Of a stretch of DNA of 64,000 nucleotides, positions 11,367 through 21,500 are shown one piece after another (positions within the stretch are counted from its first letter, which is position 1; each line of letters starts with the position of its first letter). The DNA is from Falsirhodobacter deserti. GTDB taxonomy: Bacteria > Pseudomonadota > Alphaproteobacteria > Rhodobacterales > Rhodobacteraceae. Made by a program: the position numbers and the translations under genes. Below the pieces are notes generated by a model, which ran no database searches, had not been told where the DNA came from, and saw nothing but the letters and a program-made list of their open reading frames with translations. The DNA is taken from NCBI RefSeq assembly GCF_004015795.1, contig NZ_ML137218.1, forward strand, positions 2,142,710 through 2,206,709, read 5' to 3'.

Positions 11367-13280
11367 TCATTTGCGCTTTTCGTCGCCAAGATCTTCGAAG
11401 TCGGCGTCGACGATGCCATCGTCATCCGCCGCGCGCGGGGCTTCCTCGGCACCTTCCTCGGCCTGCTGCTGGGCCTTGTAGATGGCCTCGCCCAGACGCA
11501 TGGAAGCTTCGGTCACGTTCTGGATCGCGCCCTTAATCTTGCCTGCGTCATCGCCGGCAAGGACTTCTTCCAGCGCGCCAAGCGCAAGCTCGATCGCTTC
11601 CACAGTGGACGGGTCCACCTTGTCGCCATGATCCGCGATGGATTTCTTGGTGGAGTGGACAAGGCTTTCACCCTGGTTCTTCACCTCGACCAGTTCGCGG
11701 CGGCCCTTGTCGGCCTCGGCATTGGCTTCGGCGTCCTTGACCATCTTTTCGATCTCCTCATCCGACAAACCGCCGGACGCCTGGATCGTGATGTTCTGCG
11801 ACTTGCCGGTGCCCTTGTCCTTGGCAGACACGGAAACGATGCCGTTGGCGTCGATGTCGAACGTCACCTCGATCTGCGGCATGCCGCGCGGGGCCGGCGG
11901 AATATCCTCGAGGTTGAACTGGCCGAGCATCTTGTTGTCGGCAGCCATCTCACGCTCGCCCTGGAAGACGCGGATCGTCACGGCATTCTGGTTGTCTTCG
12001 GCCGTGGAGAAGACTTGCGACTTCTTCGTCGGGATCGTGGTGTTCCGGTCGATCAGGCGGGTGAAGACACCGCCCAGCGTTTCGATGCCAAGCGACAGCG
12101 GCGTCACGTCCAGCAGGACAACGTCCTTCACGTCGCCTTGCAGAACACCGGCCTGGATGGCGGCCCCGAGGGCCACGACCTCATCGGGGTTCACACCCTT
12201 GTGGGGCTCTTTCCCGAAGAACTTCGTCACCTCCTCGATGACCTTGGGCATGCGGGGCATCCCGCCGACCAGAACCACCTCGTCGATGTCGGACACGGAC
12301 AGGCCGGCATCCTTCAGCGCAGCCTGACACGGCTTGATGGAGTTCTTGATCAGGTCCGAGACAAGGCTTTCCAGCTTCGCACGGGTCAGTTTCATGACCA
12401 TGTGCAGCGGCGTGCCGGTGTTGCGGTCCATCGAGATGAACGGCTGGTTGATCTCGGTCTGCTGGCTGGACGACAGCTCGATCTTGGCCTTTTCCGCAGC
12501 TTCCTTCAGACGCTGCAGCGCCATCTTGTCGGAGGTCAGATCGACGCCATGCTCTTTCTTGAACTCCTCGGCGAGGTAGTTCACGATCCGCATATCGAAG
12601 TCTTCACCGCCAAGGAACGTGTCCCCGTTGGTGGATTTCACCTCGAACAGGCCATCGTCGATTTCAAGGATGGTGATGTCGAAGGTGCCGCCGCCAAGGT
12701 CATAGACGGCGATGGTCTTGGTGTCTTTCTTGTCCAGGCCATAGGCAAGCGCAGCTGCCGTCGGCTCGTTGATGATGCGCAGCACTTCAAGGCCGGCGAT
12801 CTTGCCCGCGTCCTTGGTGGCCTGACGCTGGGCGTCGTTGAAATACGCCGGAACCGTGATGACTGCCTGCGTAACGGATTCGCCCAGATACGATTCAGCC
12901 GTTTCCTTCATCTTCTGCAGGATGAAGGCGGAAATCTGCGAGGGCGAGTATTTCTCGTCGCGCACTTCGACCCAGGCATCGCCGTTGCCGCCATCCACGA
13001 TGGAATAGGGAACCAGCTTCTTGTCCTTGGTCACTTCGGCATCCGTCGTGCGGCGGCCGATCAGGCGCTTCACGGCGAAAACGGTGTTTTGCGGGTTGGT
13101 CACCGCCTGACGTTTCGCGGGCTGGCCGACAAGGCGCTCGCTATCCGTGAAACCGACGATGGAGGGCGTCGTGCGCGCCCCTTCTGCGTTCTCGATCACG
13201 CGGGGTTGCGCGCCGTCCATGATGGCGACGCAGCTGTTGGTCGTCCCGAGGTCGATCCCGATGACTTTGGCCATATTCAT
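11367..13280 (-). CDS. dnaK: Molecular chaperone DnaK (Hsp70)
   Basis: Hsp70 chaperone, 637 residues, normal length. The ATPase domain begins [16 protein letters not shown] and has the phosphate-2 motif [11 protein letters not shown] and the adenosine-motif region [11 protein letters not shown]. The substrate-binding domain includes [14 protein letters not shown] and ends in an acidic tail with [16 protein letters not shown]. It works with DnaJ and GrpE in folding, disaggregation and heat-shock control. It precedes dnaJ on the minus strand. A near-perfect RpoH-type promoter lies about 105 bases upstream, so heat induction is expected. Confidence 0.98.
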   Translation of the reverse strand: MNMAKVIGIDLGTTNSCVAIMDGAQPRVIENAEGARTTPSIVGFTDSERLVGQPAKRQAVTNPQNTVFAVKRLIGRRTTDAEVTKDKKLVPYSIVDGGNGDAWVEVRDEKYSPSQISAFILQKMKETAESYLGESVTQAVITVPAYFNDAQRQATKDAGKIAGLEVLRIINEPTAAALAYGLDKKDTKTIAVYDLGGGTFDITILEIDDGLFEVKSTNGDTFLGGEDFDMRIVNYLAEEFKKEHGVDLTSDKMALQRLKEAAEKAKIELSSSQQTEINQPFISMDRNTGTPLHMVMKLTRAKLESLVSDLIKNSIKPCQAALKDAGLSVSDIDEVVLVGGMPRMPKVIEEVTKFFGKEPHKGVNPDEVVALGAAIQAGVLQGDVKDVVLLDVTPLSLGIETLGGVFTRLIDRNTTIPTKKSQVFSTAEDNQNAVTIRVFQGEREMAADNKMLGQFNLEDIPPAPRGMPQIEVTFDIDANGIVSVSAKDKGTGKSQNITIQASGGLSDEEIEKMVKDAEANAEADKGRRELVEVKNQGESLVHSTKKSIADHGDKVDPSTVEAIELALGALEEVLAGDDAGKIKGAIQNVTEASMRLGEAIYKAQQQAEEGAEEAPRAADDDGIVDADFEDLGDEKRK

Positions 13281-13385
13281 GCACCTCTGCTTTGCGGCGA
13301 TATGTTGGGTCCAGGCCCGTTCAGGCCCCTGGCCCCGATCCCAGATGCGGCCGACCGGGGCGGCCGCCCCACCCGGCTACGCCAG

Positions 13386-13417
13386 CGTATATAAGGAGGG
13401 GGTTCTGGCGCTGCAAG
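13386..13417 (-). promoter_or_regulatory. RpoH (sigma-32 type) heat-shock promoter of dnaK
   Basis: On the minus strand the sequence reads CTTG, 18 bases, then CTTATATACG. This agrees with the alphaproteobacterial heat-shock consensus as I remember it (CTTG-N17/18-CYTATNTNNG) at every fixed position. It is the only such match upstream of dnaK and leaves a leader of roughly 95 bases containing the palindrome GGGGCGGCCGCCCC (13357-13370). Confidence 0.75.
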
Positions 13418-13435
13418 CGTCACGCCCCCGTGATT

Positions 13436-14413
13436 TCAGGCGATTTTTGCACGAAGTCCGTTCATCGCGCCCACAAGCGCCTGACTGATCCCCGGTTCGG
13501 ACAAGGCATGGCCCGCCAAGGGAATCATGGAGATTTCGGCAAGCTCCCACCCTTCGGCCAGCCGGAAGGCGGAACGGGGCGGGCAGATCATGTCCAGCCG
13601 CCCCTGCACGATCCGTGCGGGCAGATGTTCGATCATCCGGCGGTTGCGCATGATCCAGTCATCGCCATCCATGAAACAGCGATGGGTAAAATAATGATTC
13701 TCCAGCCGGGCAAAGGTGCGCGCATAATCCGATGGCGCTTCCCCCGGAATGCCATCGTAATGAACCGAGGCCAACGCGTTTTCCCAGTTCGCCCAGATCC
13801 GGCCAAGGCGCGCCTCCTCCAGCCGGTCGCCGGAAAACAGGCGTCGGTGATAGGCGGCGATCAGATCGGCCCGCTCCGCCTCGGGGATGGGGGCGATGAA
13901 GCGTGCCCATATCTCGGGGAAGAACCGCGCGGCGCCTCCGCCATAGAACCATTCAAGCTCTGCCTCGGTGCCAAGGAAGACACCCCGCAGAACCAGCGCC
14001 GAAACCCGTTCGGGATGTGTGATGGCAAAAATCAGCGCCAGCGTTGCCCCCCAACTGCCGCCGAACAGGATGAAACGCCCGATGCCAAGCCTTTCGCGGA
14101 TGCGTTCCATGTCCGCAACCAGATGCCATGTGGTGTTCGCCTCCACGCTGGCGGCAGGGCGGGACCGTCCGCAGCCGCGCTGATCGAACATCACGACGCG
14201 GTAATGCGCCGGATCGAAGAACCGCCGCATGGTGGGCGAACAGCCGCCCCCCGGGCCGCCATGCACCACAAGCACGGGAACACCGGAAGGATTGCCGGAT
14301 TGTTCGACGTAAAGCTGGTGGCCATCGCCCACATCCAGCATTTGCCGGTCGAAGGGTTCGACCGGCGGATAAAGGGTGTCGCCTGCGCGCTTTTTGCCTG
14401 ACCTGTGATCCAT
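13436..14413 (-). CDS. pip: Proline iminopeptidase
   Basis: A 325-residue alpha/beta hydrolase that removes N-terminal proline from peptides. The oxyanion-hole motif [10 protein letters not shown], the nucleophile elbow GGSWG (Ser120), the acid region GRLDMICPP and the catalytic His in [10 protein letters not shown] are all present, matching the S33 peptidase family. The N-terminus [17 protein letters not shown] is typical. The ATG at 14413 is preferred over a start 46 codons upstream, because the latter would cross into the divergent ubiG promoter and coding region. The -10-like TATATA at 14421-14426 lies so close that the message may be almost leaderless. Confidence 0.92.
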   Translation of the reverse strand: MDHRSGKKRAGDTLYPPVEPFDRQMLDVGDGHQLYVEQSGNPSGVPVLVVHGGPGGGCSPTMRRFFDPAHYRVVMFDQRGCGRSRPAASVEANTTWHLVADMERIRERLGIGRFILFGGSWGATLALIFAITHPERVSALVLRGVFLGTEAELEWFYGGGAARFFPEIWARFIAPIPEAERADLIAAYHRRLFSGDRLEEARLGRIWANWENALASVHYDGIPGEAPSDYARTFARLENHYFTHRCFMDGDDWIMRNRRMIEHLPARIVQGRLDMICPPRSAFRLAEGWELAEISMIPLAGHALSEPGISQALVGAMNGLRAKIA

Positions 14414-14418
14414 CCCAC

Positions 14419-14428
14419 GCCTATATAG
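14419..14428. promoter_or_regulatory. Symmetric -10-like element in the pip/ubiG divergent region
   Basis: CCTATATAGG is a 10-base palindrome whose TATATA core could act as a -10 element in both directions. It lies 6 bases from the pip start and 41 bases from the ubiG start. The 55-base gap has little room for two separate promoters. Confidence 0.4.
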
Positions 14429-14468
14429 GGGGAAGGACCGCGCTGTCGCGCAAAAAGCAGGAGCCTTC

Positions 14469-15203
14469 ATGACGACCACCATCGATCCCGCCGAAGTTGC
14501 GAAATTCGAAGCGATGGCCGCCGAATGGTGGGATGTGAACGGCAAGTTCAAGCCGCTGCACCAGATGAACCCCTGCCGGCTGGATTACATCACCGGCCAG
14601 ATCGCGATGGAGTTCGACCGGGACCTGACCGCCCCCCGCCCGTTCGAGGGGCTGCGCATCCTTGATATCGGCTGCGGCGGCGGCCTGCTGTCCGAGCCGA
14701 TGGCCCGCCTTGGTGCAACCGTGGTCGGCGCGGATGCCGCGGAACGCAACATCCCCGTGGCGCAGGTCCATGCCGAGAAATCGGGCCTGACCATCGATTA
14801 CCGCCACACCACCGCCGAGGCGCTGGCTGCATCCGGCGAACAGTTCGACGTCGTGCTGAACATGGAGGTGGTGGAGCATGTTTCGGACCCTGCCGCGTAT
14901 TTGCGCGCTTGCCACGATCTTCTGAAACCGGGTGGGCTGATGGTCTGCTCCACCCTGAACCGCAACGCCAAAAGCTTTGCCATGGCGATCGTGGGCGCGG
15001 AATGGGTGATGCGCTGGCTGCCCAAGGGCACGCATGACTGGAAGAAGTTCATCACCCCGGACGAGCTTTACGGCCTGCTGCGCGGCGCGGGGCTGGACCC
15101 GGTCGACCGCAAGGGGATGGTCTTCAACCCTGTCTCGTGGTCGTGGAGCCTTTCGGCGCGGGACCTGACCGTGAACTACGTCACCGCCAGCATCCGGCGC
15201 TGA
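14469..15203 (+). CDS. ubiG: Ubiquinone biosynthesis O-methyltransferase UbiG
   Basis: A 244-residue SAM-dependent methyltransferase that carries out both O-methylations in ubiquinone synthesis. The N-terminus [23 protein letters not shown] is diagnostic of UbiG. SAM motif I is [19 protein letters not shown], followed by [11 protein letters not shown] (acidic loop) and [13 protein letters not shown] (post I). The C-terminal [13 protein letters not shown] and [18 protein letters not shown] are also characteristic. A short GGAG-type ribosome-binding site (CAGGAGCCTTC) precedes the ATG. The gene is monocistronic here and converges with xylB, with only 4 bases between the stops. Confidence 0.95.
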   Translation: MTTTIDPAEVAKFEAMAAEWWDVNGKFKPLHQMNPCRLDYITGQIAMEFDRDLTAPRPFEGLRILDIGCGGGLLSEPMARLGATVVGADAAERNIPVAQVHAEKSGLTIDYRHTTAEALAASGEQFDVVLNMEVVEHVSDPAAYLRACHDLLKPGGLMVCSTLNRNAKSFAMAIVGAEWVMRWLPKGTHDWKKFITPDELYGLLRGAGLDPVDRKGMVFNPVSWSWSLSARDLTVNYVTASIRR

Positions 15204-15207
15204 CCCT

Positions 15208-16641
15208 TCAGAACCCGCGGATCGCGGCCTGCCCTGCGCGATAACGGGCATGGCCTTCGTCGAAGGCCTGTTCCAGCGCCGTGACGGGCATGAATTCCCG
15301 TGCGACAGGCGGAAGGGTCAGCACGTCCGGCCCCGCCCCCGTGGCCGCCATCAGCGCCAGCCGCGCGGCCCCGAACGCACCGCCGAAATCGCCCGCAGCC
15401 GGCAGGCTGACCGGCACGCCCAGCGCTGTCGCGATCATCGTCAGCCAATATTCGGAGCGTGATCCGCCTCCAACCGCCAGCAGCGTTTCCAGCCGCGTGC
15501 CGGTTGCGGCCAGTGCATCACGGCAGTCGCGCAGGGCGAAGGTCACCCCCTCCAGCACAGCGCGGGTGCCGGCAGCGCGGTCGGTTCCATGCTCCAGCCC
15601 CAGAAACGCACCACGGATGGCGGCATCGTTCAGCGGCGTTCGCTCTCCGCCCAGGTATGGCAGGAACAGCGCCCGTCCGGGGGCCTGAAGGTCCCCAAGT
15701 TCTGCCACCAGGGCGGCTGCGCCCTGCCCCGCCATGCCCGCATACCAGTTCAGCGCATCGGTTGCCGAAAGGATCACGCCCATCTGGTGCCATGCATCCG
15801 GCAGCGCGTGGCAGAAGGTATGCACCGCCGTTGCCGCATCGGGCGAATATCCTTCGGTTGCCGCGAACAGCACCCCCGACGTGCCAAGCGAGACGAAAGC
15901 CTGCCCGGGACGCACCACGCCAACCCCCACGGCCGAGGCCGCATTGTCGCCGCCGCCACCCGCCACGACCACGCCGCCCGGAAGGCCGAACCGCGAGGCA
16001 AGCTCCCCCCGCAGCTGGCCCGAGGGTTCGGAGCCTTCAACCAGACGGGGCATATGCTCGCGGCCAAGATCGGTGGCCCCCAGCAGCGACTCCGACCAAT
16101 CCCGTGCGCCGGTGTCCAACCAGGCCGTTCCCGCCGAATCCGACATGTCGCCCACATGTTCGCCCGTCAGCCAAAGCCGCAGATAGTCCTTGGGAAGAAG
16201 CACCTTGGCCACCTGCGCGCGCAGATCGGGTTCGTGCTTCGCCATCCAGACCAGCTTGGGCGCCGTGAAACCGGCAAAAACGATGTTGCCGCTGATGGCG
16301 CGGAAGCGCGGATCGGCATCCAGCGCCGCCGCCTCGGCATGGGCGCGGGTGTCGTTCCACAGGATCGCGGGGCGCAACACGCGGTTGGCGGCATCAAGAA
16401 CCACCGCACCATGCTGCTGTCCCGACAGCCCGATGCCACGTACCGCCGACAAATCCTGCACCGCAAGGCCGGCCAGCACGGTCTCGGCCGCGGCGATCCA
16501 TGCGGCGGGGTCCTGTTCGGACCAGCCCGGATGCGGGCGCTGCACCGTCAGCGGGGCCACCGCTTCGGCAACGACGCGCTGGTTGTCGTCGATCAGCACA
16601 CCTTTCAGGCCCGATGTGCCCAGATCCAGACCGATATACAT
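15208..16641 (-). CDS. xylB: Xylulokinase (FGGY-family carbohydrate kinase)
   Basis: A 477-residue FGGY kinase that phosphorylates D-xylulose to xylulose 5-phosphate for the pentose phosphate pathway. It starts MYIGLDLGTSGLKGVLID (phosphate-1 motif) and carries SGQQHGAVVLD, DYLRLWLTGE, SDSAGTAWLD and AVGGGSRSEYWL, typical of XylB. The start at 16641 is set by the conserved N-terminus and by a strong GGGGAGGGG sequence upstream; a longer frame is rejected. No xylA isomerase or xylose transporter lies next to it, so it may serve xylulose from another source such as a polyol dehydrogenase. Substrate is therefore likely rather than certain. Confidence 0.9.
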   Translation of the reverse strand: MYIGLDLGTSGLKGVLIDDNQRVVAEAVAPLTVQRPHPGWSEQDPAAWIAAAETVLAGLAVQDLSAVRGIGLSGQQHGAVVLDAANRVLRPAILWNDTRAHAEAAALDADPRFRAISGNIVFAGFTAPKLVWMAKHEPDLRAQVAKVLLPKDYLRLWLTGEHVGDMSDSAGTAWLDTGARDWSESLLGATDLGREHMPRLVEGSEPSGQLRGELASRFGLPGGVVVAGGGGDNAASAVGVGVVRPGQAFVSLGTSGVLFAATEGYSPDAATAVHTFCHALPDAWHQMGVILSATDALNWYAGMAGQGAAALVAELGDLQAPGRALFLPYLGGERTPLNDAAIRGAFLGLEHGTDRAAGTRAVLEGVTFALRDCRDALAATGTRLETLLAVGGGSRSEYWLTMIATALGVPVSLPAAGDFGGAFGAARLALMAATGAGPDVLTLPPVAREFMPVTALEQAFDEGHARYRAGQAAIRGF

Positions 16642-16780
16642 GGTAAAAATCCCCTCCCCGCGTTCTGCGACACCCTTATCACGATTAGCGTCGAACTTGC
16701 CAATCCCGCCGCTGCGGCGTTGTGGGCAAGGCCGCTTGCTGCAATAGTTCGGGGGCATCACAAGAAGAACGGGGACGATC

Positions 16781-18577
16781 GTGGCAGGAATACGCGCACT
16801 GACGCTCGCCGCAACCCTTGGCCTCACGACAGCCGGAGGGGCGCATGCGCTGGACCGGGTCGTATTCCAGGTGGTCGGCAACGACGAGGATCTGACCGAG
16901 ACGCTGCGCGGCGCTTCGTTGACAGCCGAAGTGGCCGAGGATCCGGACCGGCATGACGAACTGTTCGGCGCGGCGCAGGCCGATTACGGCCGCCTGATCG
17001 GGGCGATGTATGGCGTCGGCCGCTATTCCCCCGTCATCCACATCACCATCGACGGGCGCGAGGTGGCATCGATCCAGCCGCTGAATGCCCCTGACCCGCA
17101 GAGCATCCGCGAGATCCGCTTCCTCGTCGATCCGGGGCCGGAGTTCCGCTTTTCCCGCGCCGTCGTCACCCCTTATGTGGAAGGGACCGAGTTCCCCGAC
17201 GACTTCCGCGACGGCGCCGTGGCCGAATCCGGCCTGATTGCCGATGCGGCGCGGGCCGGCGCGGAACGCTGGCGCGAGGAAGGCCATGCAAAGGTCGCTG
17301 TGGCCGAGGAACGCATCACGGCCGACCACCTGCGCGACACCCTGTCCGCCGAGGTACGGCTGGCCCCCGGCCCGCGCCTGCGCTTCGGCGAAATGAAGGT
17401 GCGGGGCCAGAAACGCATGGACCCGCGCCGGATCGAAAAGATCGCCGGCCTGCCGGAAGGCGAAGTCTATTCCCCCGAGGATCTGGAAACCGCCGGCAAC
17501 CGGCTGCGGCGCACGGGCATATTCTCGTCGGTCACGATGACGGAAGGCGATGTGCTGGCCCCCGACCTGCTGCCCATCACCACCACGGTGGTGGAACAGC
17601 TTCCCCGCCGCTACAGCCTTGGTGCCGAAATTTCGTCCTCCGAAGGGGCGGCGCTGACGGGATACTGGCTGCACCGCAACCTGCTGGGCGGGGGCGAGCG
17701 GTTGCGCGTGGACGCCGCGATCGAAAACATCGCGGCGCAGAATTCGGGCATGGATTACTCGCAGGGTGTGGCGCTGGAACGGCCCGCTACCCCCGATGCC
17801 GACACCACCGCCGGCGTGAATGCCCGGATAGAGCATCTGGACGAGGAGGACTACACCTCGGACGGGGTCACGCTGGGCCTGTCGTTCAACCGCATCATCA
17901 GCGAAGAGCTTTCGACCAGCCTTGGGCTGACCTATTCATATTCGGACGTGACCGACGACCTGGGCGAATACACGTTCAAGACGCTGGCCCTGCCGCTGGG
18001 CGTGGTCTGGGACACGCGCGATGACGATCTGGATGCAACCGGCGGCGTTTATGTGAATGCGACGGCGCAGCCCTTCGCCGGTTCGGGCGACGCGGATTCA
18101 GGCTTTCGGGCCACCATGGATGCGCGCGGATATTACAGCCTTGGAACCCCTCGCCGCGTGACCCTTGCCGGGCGGGTGCAGGCAGGTCAGATCTTCGGGA
18201 CGGACCTTCTGAACACGCCCCGCGATTACCTGTTCTATTCGGGCGGCGGCGGAACCGTGCGCGGCCAACCCTATCAGTCGCTTGGAGTTTACCCCAGCGC
18301 AGACGACCCCGATTACAAGATTGGGGGCGCGGCCTTTCTTGCCGCCTCAGTGGAGGCGCGGGTGATGGTGACCGACAATATCGGCGTTGTCGGCTTCTTT
18401 GACGCGGGTCGCGTCGGGGCTGACGGCTTTTCGGACATGCAGGAACAAAGCGGTGCCGGCCTTGGCATCCGCTATGACACGGGGGTGGGGCCGATCCGGC
18501 TGGACGTGGCCGCCCCCGTTTCGGGCGGCACGGGCGAAGGCGTGCAAATCTACGTGGGCATAGGGCAGGCATTCTGA
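16781..18577 (+). CDS. tamA: Outer-membrane translocation/assembly protein TamA
   Basis: A 598-residue Omp85-superfamily protein. A signal peptide (about residues 1-23, ending AHA) is followed by POTRA-like domains (including MKVRGQKRMDPRRIEKIAGLPEG) and a C-terminal 16-strand barrel with the characteristic PLGVVWDTRDDDLDATGG, a GGGGTVRGQPYQSLG lid-lock region and the terminal GVQIYVGIGQAF. TamA pairs with TamB to move proteins and possibly phospholipids to the outer membrane. The start is a GTG. The TGA stop overlaps the tamB ATG by one base, so the pair is translationally coupled. Confidence 0.93.
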   Translation: MAGIRALTLAATLGLTTAGGAHALDRVVFQVVGNDEDLTETLRGASLTAEVAEDPDRHDELFGAAQADYGRLIGAMYGVGRYSPVIHITIDGREVASIQPLNAPDPQSIREIRFLVDPGPEFRFSRAVVTPYVEGTEFPDDFRDGAVAESGLIADAARAGAERWREEGHAKVAVAEERITADHLRDTLSAEVRLAPGPRLRFGEMKVRGQKRMDPRRIEKIAGLPEGEVYSPEDLETAGNRLRRTGIFSSVTMTEGDVLAPDLLPITTTVVEQLPRRYSLGAEISSSEGAALTGYWLHRNLLGGGERLRVDAAIENIAAQNSGMDYSQGVALERPATPDADTTAGVNARIEHLDEEDYTSDGVTLGLSFNRIISEELSTSLGLTYSYSDVTDDLGEYTFKTLALPLGVVWDTRDDDLDATGGVYVNATAQPFAGSGDADSGFRATMDARGYYSLGTPRRVTLAGRVQAGQIFGTDLLNTPRDYLFYSGGGGTVRGQPYQSLGVYPSADDPDYKIGGAAFLAASVEARVMVTDNIGVVGFFDAGRVGADGFSDMQEQSGAGLGIRYDTGVGPIRLDVAAPVSGGTGEGVQIYVGIGQAF

Positions 18578-21500
18578 TGCGGAAAACCGTCATACTTCTT
18601 CTGGCCCTTCTGCCCGCCGGCGCGCTGGCGCAGGATCAGGGCGGCGAGGCTGATCGCGGCTGGCTGGAAGGCATCATCGAGGACAACCTGTCAACCTCGG
18701 GCCGCGAAGTGAACATCACCGGCTTCACCGGGGCGCTGTCGTCCCGCGCGACGCTGGACGAGTTGACCATCGCCGATGATGAAGGCGTCTGGCTGACGCT
18801 GCGCGACGTGGTGCTGGATTGGAACCGGTCCGCGCTTCTGCGGGGCCGGCTTCAGGTGACGGAACTTTCGGCCGCCGAGATCGTCGTAGCCCGCACCCCT
18901 GTTCCGCCCGAAGGGCTGGAGGCTGCGCCTTCGCCCGAAGCCTCGCCCTTCTCGCTTCCCGATCTGCCGGTCTCGATCAATATCGGGCGCATTGCCACCG
19001 AACGGCTGGAACTTGGCGCGCCCCTTCTGGGCGAGGAGGTCGTGGCCTCCATGACCGGCATGCTCGTTCTTGAAGGCGGCGAGGGCGGCGTGACCATCAA
19101 CGCCCGGCGCATCGATGACGGCCCGGATCTGGACCTGTCGCTGAATGCCAGCTTTGCCAACGAAACGCGCCAGCTGCTGATGGACCTTGCCCTGCATGAC
19201 GAGGCCGGCGGCCTTGTCACCCGCAAGCTGGGCCTTCCCGGCGCCCCCTCGCTTGATCTGACGGTGACCGGCACCGCCCCCATCGACAATTACACCGCCC
19301 AAATCACGCTGGCGACGGACGGACAGCCCCGCATCGGCGGCGAGGTTACGATTCGTGCACCCGCCAATGGCCCCATGGGGTTTGGCGCATCCCTGTCGGG
19401 CAATGCAGCGCCGCTGTTCCTGCCCGATTACGCGGAGTTCTTCGGGGACGACCTTGCGCTTCAGGTGCAAGGTACCCGCAGCACCGAAGGGGTGCTGGAC
19501 ATCCCCACCCTGTCACTTACGGCGCAGCAACTGCAACTGGGCGGTGCGGTCACGGTTGGCGTCGACGGGCTGCCCGATCGCGTGGATCTGACCGGTCGTA
19601 TTGCCGCGCCCGATGGCGATGCGGTGCTTCTGCCCCTTCCCGCGGAACAGGAAACGCGCATTCGCAGCGCTGATCTGGACGTGCAGTTCGATGCCAGCCA
19701 GTCCGATGACTGGCGGGGTGCGATCCGCATCGCGGATCTTGATCGTGCCGATTTCGCTGCGGACACGCTGGCATTGACCGGCACTGGACGCATCGTTCCG
19801 GGCAACCTTCAGCAGGTGACTGCCGATCTGGATCTGGCCGCCACCGGCCTTGTCGCCGCCGATCCCGGCCTGAACGACGCACTGGGCCAAGAGGTGACCG
19901 GCGCAGCCCGGATCGAATGGACGCAGGGCGAGGATGGTCTGCAGGTTCCGTCTTTGGCGCTGACCGGTGCCGATTACGGGCTTGAGGCGGATGCCGTCAT
20001 CCAAGGGATTTCCACTGGCGTGACCATCGACGGCGGCGCCACCGCGACGCTGGGTGATCTGTCGCGCTTTGCCACCATCGCGGGCCGCCCGCTTTCAGGC
20101 GCGGCCGAAGCCACCATGCGTGGCAGTTATACCGTGCTGGAAGGCGGTTTCGACCTTGTGGCAGATGTGACGGGCACCGATCTGTCGGCAGGCATTCCGC
20201 AGGTGGACGGGCTGCTTGCGGGCCAATCCACCATCCATCTTTCGGCGCTGCGCGATGCTGCCGGCACCCGCATCCGCGATTTCACCGTGGATGCGCAGGA
20301 TCTGACGGCAACGGCAGAGGGTTTGATCTCCAGCACCGGAAGCAATCTGAACGCAACCGTGGAAGCTGCGGACCTGTCGGTTCTTGGCGCGCAATACGGG
20401 GGGCAGGCAACGGCGCAGGTGGCCTTCACCGGCACGGTGGATGATGGCACGCTGCGGCTGACCGCGGATGGAACCGATATCCGCACCGGCATCGCCGAAG
20501 CGGACGGTCTGCTGCGCGGCGCTTCCACCATCCGGGTCGAGGCGGGGCTTGAAGACGGCGCCGCCGTGATCCGACAGGCAGAGGTGAACGGCAATGCCAT
20601 GAGCCTGACCGCCGAAGGGCGGCTGGCCCAGACCGGCAGCGACGTGACCGCGCGGCTGGACCTGACCGACCTGTCCGTGATCGGCCCGCAATATGGCGGA
20701 TCCGTCAACACCGCCGTCACCTTCACCGGCACCCCGGCAAACGGCACCGTGACGGTGGATGGAACGGCCAGCAACATCTCGGTCGCGCAGGATGAGGCGA
20801 ACCGGCTGCTGCGGGGGGATTCCCGCATCTCGGCCGCGATGTCCCTGACGGATGGGCGTGTGGTGGTGCAGCAGGCCGATATCCGCAATCCGCAGATCAC
20901 CCTCAACGCCACCGGCACCCCGATTGATGGCGGCCAGCAACTGGACCTGACCGCGCGGCTGGCCAACCTAGGCATCCTGCTGCCGCAATTCCCCGGTGCC
21001 GTTTCGGTGTCCGGAACAGTTACGCAGCGCCCGCAGGGATATGATCTGAACCTGACGGCGCAAGGGCCGGGCGGCATCGATGCCCGCGCAAACGGGAGTG
21101 TCGCGGCCGATTTCGGCGGTGCCAACCTTGCCCTTTCCGGTTCGGCGCAGGCGGCATTGGCCAACGCGTTCCTGACGCCGCGCAGCGTGAACGGCCCCGT
21201 CAGCTTCGATCTGCGCGTGAACGGCCCGCTGGCCCCCGAGTCCGTCAGCGGCACGTTTCGCGCCAACGGGCTGAGCCTTGTGGACCCCAGCACCAACATC
21301 GCGCTGAACGCCATCAACGCCACGGTGAACCTTGGCGGCAACACGGCCCGCATCGACGCCTCTGCCGCGCCAGAGGAAGGCGGCCGCATCACCGCGAACG
21401 GCACCATCGGGCTTGCCGCCCCGTACAACGCGGACCTGACGGTGAACCTGAACCGGGCGGTCTTCAGTGACCCGTCGCTGTTCCGCACCACGGCGGGCGG

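Noticed and set aside
10512..13394. A 960-codon open frame antisense to dnaJ and dnaK
   Set aside because: It covers two essential chaperone genes with full motif sets on the other strand; no independent start or domain is visible.
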